From contig NC_087077.1 of assembly GCF_026151205.1 (NCBI RefSeq), positions 13,118,983-13,182,982 of the forward strand: a DNA stretch of 64,000 nucleotides, given 5' to 3'. How positions within the stretch are numbered: the first letter of the stretch is position 1; the number at the start of each line of letters is the position of its first letter. The notes beneath the pieces are model-generated. The model saw only the letters and a list, made by a program, of their open reading frames with translations. It had not been told where the DNA came from and searched no databases. Source of the stretch: Bolinopsis microptera. Lineage: Eukaryota > Ctenophora > Tentaculata > Lobata > Bolinopsidae. The position numbers and the translations under genes were made by a program. Shown one piece after another: positions 60,360 through 64,000 of this stretch.

Positions 60360-61845
60360 GAATGCGACCTCTCGAATCAGTCCTGAAAGAGTTACAGTTA
60401 TACCCGTATGAGTATTGGGCTAAGCAAGTCCCTAAACTCACTACAGACCAGCAGGTAAATACAACAGTAACTTGTTAGAGATTCTGTTATCTATTGTACC
60501 CAGAGTTAGGACGATTTTGCTATCAGCTGGATGGGATTTATTAGGTTATCTTTTAGCTAAACAATTGAGGAAATACACGACGTTTTAGTGATAAGAATAA
60601 TGTTCATTAATACATTTGTAGATTTAACTGTGACAACGGCTTTATAGTTATTTAACAGAAAATATGTTAAAAATGCCCAGCAAGAAATTACGAGTAAAGA
60701 GAAGACTTTTTAAAAGTTTCAATGTCAGAGAATATTGTTTTTTGGAAATTTGTCGTATTTTTTTTTCTTCCGCGACTAATTTTCCAGGAAGAAGCATTCT
60801 GTAGAACTTATCACAGGAACCACGTGATCTTTGAGATGTCCGTGCAATTAAACCGTTCTGTGTTTTGGGCAGTCTCGACATCTAATGTAGAAGCACACTG
60901 TCTAGTGTCTGATCTTGACAGACAGTCTAGCTGCAAGAAATATGTATGGCAAGAAATGACACGAAATATGTGAAGATAACAGTAGCTGGTATAACAGTTT
61001 CTTGTCCGTTATCTAAGCAGATAGTTTGCCGCTGTCTATATTTACTCATTACTGAGTAGTTCTAGGGTTACAATAGTTTTAGGGTTACCGTTTTCACGGT
61101 CGGTTCCTACGCCCTTCAGTGGTTCACATACTGTCTAGGATTGCGGTATCCTTTGTTCTGAATTTATCTGTCGGAATTTTGTTTCTGTGCCCAATCTTAC
61201 GAATTGTCCAATTAAATGTCTCGTGAATTTTGCCAGACGAAAATAATTGTTGGTCCGTTTTTATTATTTATTTTACTGATAAAGTTGTTTTCGCAAATAA
61301 GTTAATTGATCAACATTATGCCTTCCTAATCCCTATTAAATGTCTTGGCTTTTTTCCAGTTAATCTAATAAACGTGCAAAGTAATTCAAATCATTTTCAC
61401 AACAATTAATTAAATACGTTTATTGAGTATTGAGTATTATGTGCAAATGGAATGGGAACGCTTAAAGTTTTAGCCAGGTTTAGATCTAGTCCACAGCCCA
61501 CACCCTCGCTCCATAATACGAATAATTTGTTTTACTTCTAGATGAAAAGCTGTAATACATAATGTTAGAATTAGGATTGAAAGTCTCACACTCATGTGAC
61601 TGAACAGTAGTTGTACAGCTGAACAGCTCGCAATGAGGGCCGCATTAATGCTGTCTACATCAACCACACTGCATAATATAACACTCTAACTGTAGAACTC
61701 TTCACTTTCACTGTATAACTCTTTCAGGTAGTTGCACATGCCTTGCAGCAGTGTATTGTTCTCACCCAGTATTACGTATTACTGTTTCATCCGATACAAC
61801 CGGGTGCTACTGAAGCTAAGAACTTGTTTATGCAATGGCAAGCTG
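60360..61845 (+). CDS. Two exons of an unrecognised conserved-looking gene
   Basis: Exon 60,360-60,454 follows a good acceptor (TATCTTTCAG) and precedes GTAAAT; it reads MRPLESVLKELQLYPYEYWA and goes on to TTDQQ. Exon 61,728-61,845 follows CTCTTTCAG and precedes GTGAGT; it reads VVAHALQQCIVLTQYY then LLFHPIQPGATEAKNLFMQW. Phases match (phase 0 across the 1.27-kb intron). Composition is protein-like, helical and Leu/Gln-rich, with no stop. ATG at 60,362 could be the start, but the acceptor right before it suggests a 5' exon, coding or untranslated. A possible next exon begins at 62,564 (after TTATTGCAG) and reads KAHEQPITDTEHVYG in the required phase. I do not recognise the family. Confidence 0.5.
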
Positions 61846-62828
61846 GTGAGTTTATGATTTCTTAGCGTTGAATTTCAATTTATAATAGTGATGATTTGAT
61901 TTTATACCAAAATAGGTTTTTAATTAACCGAAAATATTATTCAATCGGTTATCGGTCTATGATCGAATTTATTTCTTTACGTTCTGATTTTATCGACACT
62001 GTTACACAGCTCTTTTCTTAATTATGGTGTCTTATTTTCATGAGAACTGACTACAATTTATCTATGCTTATATTTCATTTATAAACTCGGTAGTTCGTTA
62101 ACGGAACCCTTAGCCTTGACAATTAAACTGGTTTGACATTAACACTGGTAACCAATAACCATAACAGACCCACTCTCAACCATGACAACTACATTGGTTA
62201 CCATGAAAACCATACTTTTCGCGCAATGCGATACCTCATAATTTCATATACGGAATTTTCCGCATGTTTTAAAATAATTCTTGTCGGTCGCATACTTTGG
62301 GAACGAAATCAAAAAGTCGGAAATGAGAGCTTTTTTGAGTATCTGAATTGGTTTTAACGCATATATTTAAAAATATTCGTGTAGGTACATTTGAGTCGAT
62401 GAGATGGAACATTTTTTGTCGATGAGTTGGCAATTGACATATTTTGAGTCGATGAGTTGGATATTTTCAGTCGTTAGTTGTGAGACCTACTCACCTAGCA
62501 GTTTCCGCGTTCTATACCACACTGGGTAGATGACCATTTCTTATTTAAAATTTCTTATTGCAGTCAAGGCTCATGAACAACCAATTACCGATACTGAACA
62601 TGTTTACGGTTGTTATATAGTTCGTTAACCACTTTACCACGTCATGAACTGTTAGTGTTCATTTTAAACGTCAGACTTCCCGTTCTTCTTCTAGTATTGA
62701 TAGTTTGCAACCTGATTTTGCGTCTTCTCGAGTTCATGACTCGAGAGTTTTCAATTTATGAGAGCAGTGGAAAGCTTTTCAGTAGAGTTTGTAACTTGAT
62801 TGTTATTCATGTTACAAAGTCTGCAAAG
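61846..62828 (+). other. Intron and downstream DNA with a possible third exon
   Basis: AT-rich. Near 62,144-62,207 are GGTAACC and GGTTACCATG sequences like those of the 58.4-kb cluster. A short direct repeat (GTCGATGAG) occurs three times at 62,395-62,456. The candidate exon starts at 62,564; its donor is unclear. Confidence 0.3.
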
Positions 62829-63278
62829 AAAATATGGCGAAATTGCTCAAAACCCACCACATTTTCCCGGTCGCCATTTTACCGGTGTCCAACCTTTCAA
62901 TTTTAGATTCAAAAATTTTGTCTCAGATGTAAATTTCCTTTTAGAGATAAGCAAGTTTAGAAATTTTCGCATTGCTAAAACTTGTGAAACAAGTCGAATG
63001 GTAGTCTGCTGGTAGTCTGCTGGTTAGTAACGTGTTGGTAGGTCTAGCACTCTAGCAAATTAGTTGTTTTGAATTAGCATTAAATGTTTACGTGTATCAA
63101 ATAACCCATTATGACTCAAAAAAGAATGCATCGTTCACATTTTTTAGAATTATGAATAAATGACTGATGAAACTGATTCATGTTATTGACAGTTTTAATT
63201 AATTCAAATTCAAGTTTTATTAACTGTTACTTTTACTTTGAGTCCTATTTCATTATGTAGAGATAGTCAATACCTAAG
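62829..63278 (-). repeat. Dispersed element, copy B (inverted)
   Basis: Reverse complement of 35,634-36,046, with an extra tandem GGTAGTCTGCT stretch near 63,000-63,025 that copy A lacks. Confidence 0.75.
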
Positions 63279-64000
63279 AACGAAGCGCCCAATGATAGTG
63301 CGTCTTACATAATAGCGAAAAGTAATATATCAATTAGACCTACACGTCTTCTCGTTTGTATGGTAGTTATTTCTTTATTTGAATCGGGCATACTACATAT
63401 GTTAGTATTTTAGCATTTCATCGGGAAATAAGACTATCACTAAACTTATATCACTATCTTATGAAGCCACGGTTTAGATCGGCTAAGATAATGTTGAATA
63501 TACCCCATTATTATTTGCAAGGAAATTAAATTTCCACCACATCGACAGTTTAAGCAACAATAAAGCTGCTGCATTCCGTCTTGCGAAGACGAGATCAGAT
63601 CCAACCTGACGTTGTATTGCTATTTGCTAACAGTAACATAATGCAATGAAAACATAGTTTGCAAAAATTGTCGCAACCGCTGTATAATTAAATTAAACTA
63701 AATGGAAAGTTGCATTCCCTTTAATTTCCTACAGTATTCAGATCCCTCAACTAAATGACTCCTTTGTCACTTTGTACTAATAAAAACTTTGTACTAATAA
63801 AAATAGGTATAATAAGGAATAAAAGGATACATCATTTCAGATGTGATTAATATGTAGGCTTAGAGGCAAACCTCCAAAAAGTCTCATAATAATATTATTT
63901 AATCGTTTCCTTTGATTTGTTGCTATTACAAGAGTCGCTTAAGCATGCCAGGACACATTATTTACTGCCAGCACGTACTGTATACAAACTGCAGCGACAC
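63279..64000. other. Intergenic or intronic DNA at the window edge
   Basis: AT-rich, with a short duplication of CTTTGTACTAATAAAAA near 63,770-63,800. No gene recognised. Confidence 0.4.

Noticed and set aside
60722-60973. 83-codon frame between the two exons
   Set aside because: It lies inside the inferred intron with no motif and has an equally open antisense frame at 60,648-60,881.

Overview
The window looks like nuclear DNA of an invertebrate animal. It is AT-rich and gene-poor, with spliced genes whose GT/AG exon junctions can be followed, an endonuclease/reverse-transcriptase (LINE) retrotransposon of a kind common in invertebrates, and many minisatellites. I cannot name the phylum. 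There is no bacterial gene organisation, rRNA, convincing tRNA or CRISPR array.

Layout. (1) 1-22,938 is a head-to-tail array with a unit of about 2.95 kb. Each unit is about 0.94 kb of a 36-bp minisatellite followed by about 2.0 kb of LINE reverse transcriptase. Seven complete units and a truncated eighth are present, and the array runs off the left edge. The copies carry dense one-base indels, at least partly because the assembly here looks like unpolished long reads. (2) 22,939-30,650 is mostly unique AT-rich DNA with a frame-broken gene for a coiled-coil protein with a C-terminal membrane anchor (24,424-26,447). (3) 30,659-32,589, minus strand, is a multi-exon ABHD2-like alpha/beta hydrolase whose nucleophile position reads Cys instead of Ser. 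(4) 33-47 kb is rich in dispersed and tandem repeats: an element that recurs inverted near 63 kb, a 120-bp array ending beside a perfect 24-bp palindrome, a 177-bp array, a TCAGGG hexamer block, and three exon-like repeats. (5) About 47,480-50,174 is a more complete and much cleaner copy of the same LINE, with its endonuclease part and a (TAG)n tail. (6) 50-59 kb holds several homogeneous minisatellites (20, 55, 61 and 57 bp) and a phased cluster of X-box-like palindromes. (7) 60,360-62,620 carries two well-supported exons, and possibly a third, of an unrecognised plus-strand gene.

The most unusual structure is the array. The 36-bp repeat is 12 codons long, has no stop in one frame, and runs in that frame straight into the reverse transcriptase. 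The boundary lies at the point where the solo LINE instead continues upstream into its endonuclease region. The array could therefore be a satellite derived from a LINE, or a repeated endonuclease-less RT gene with a 12-residue-repeat N-terminus. Sequence quality prevents a choice from this window alone.
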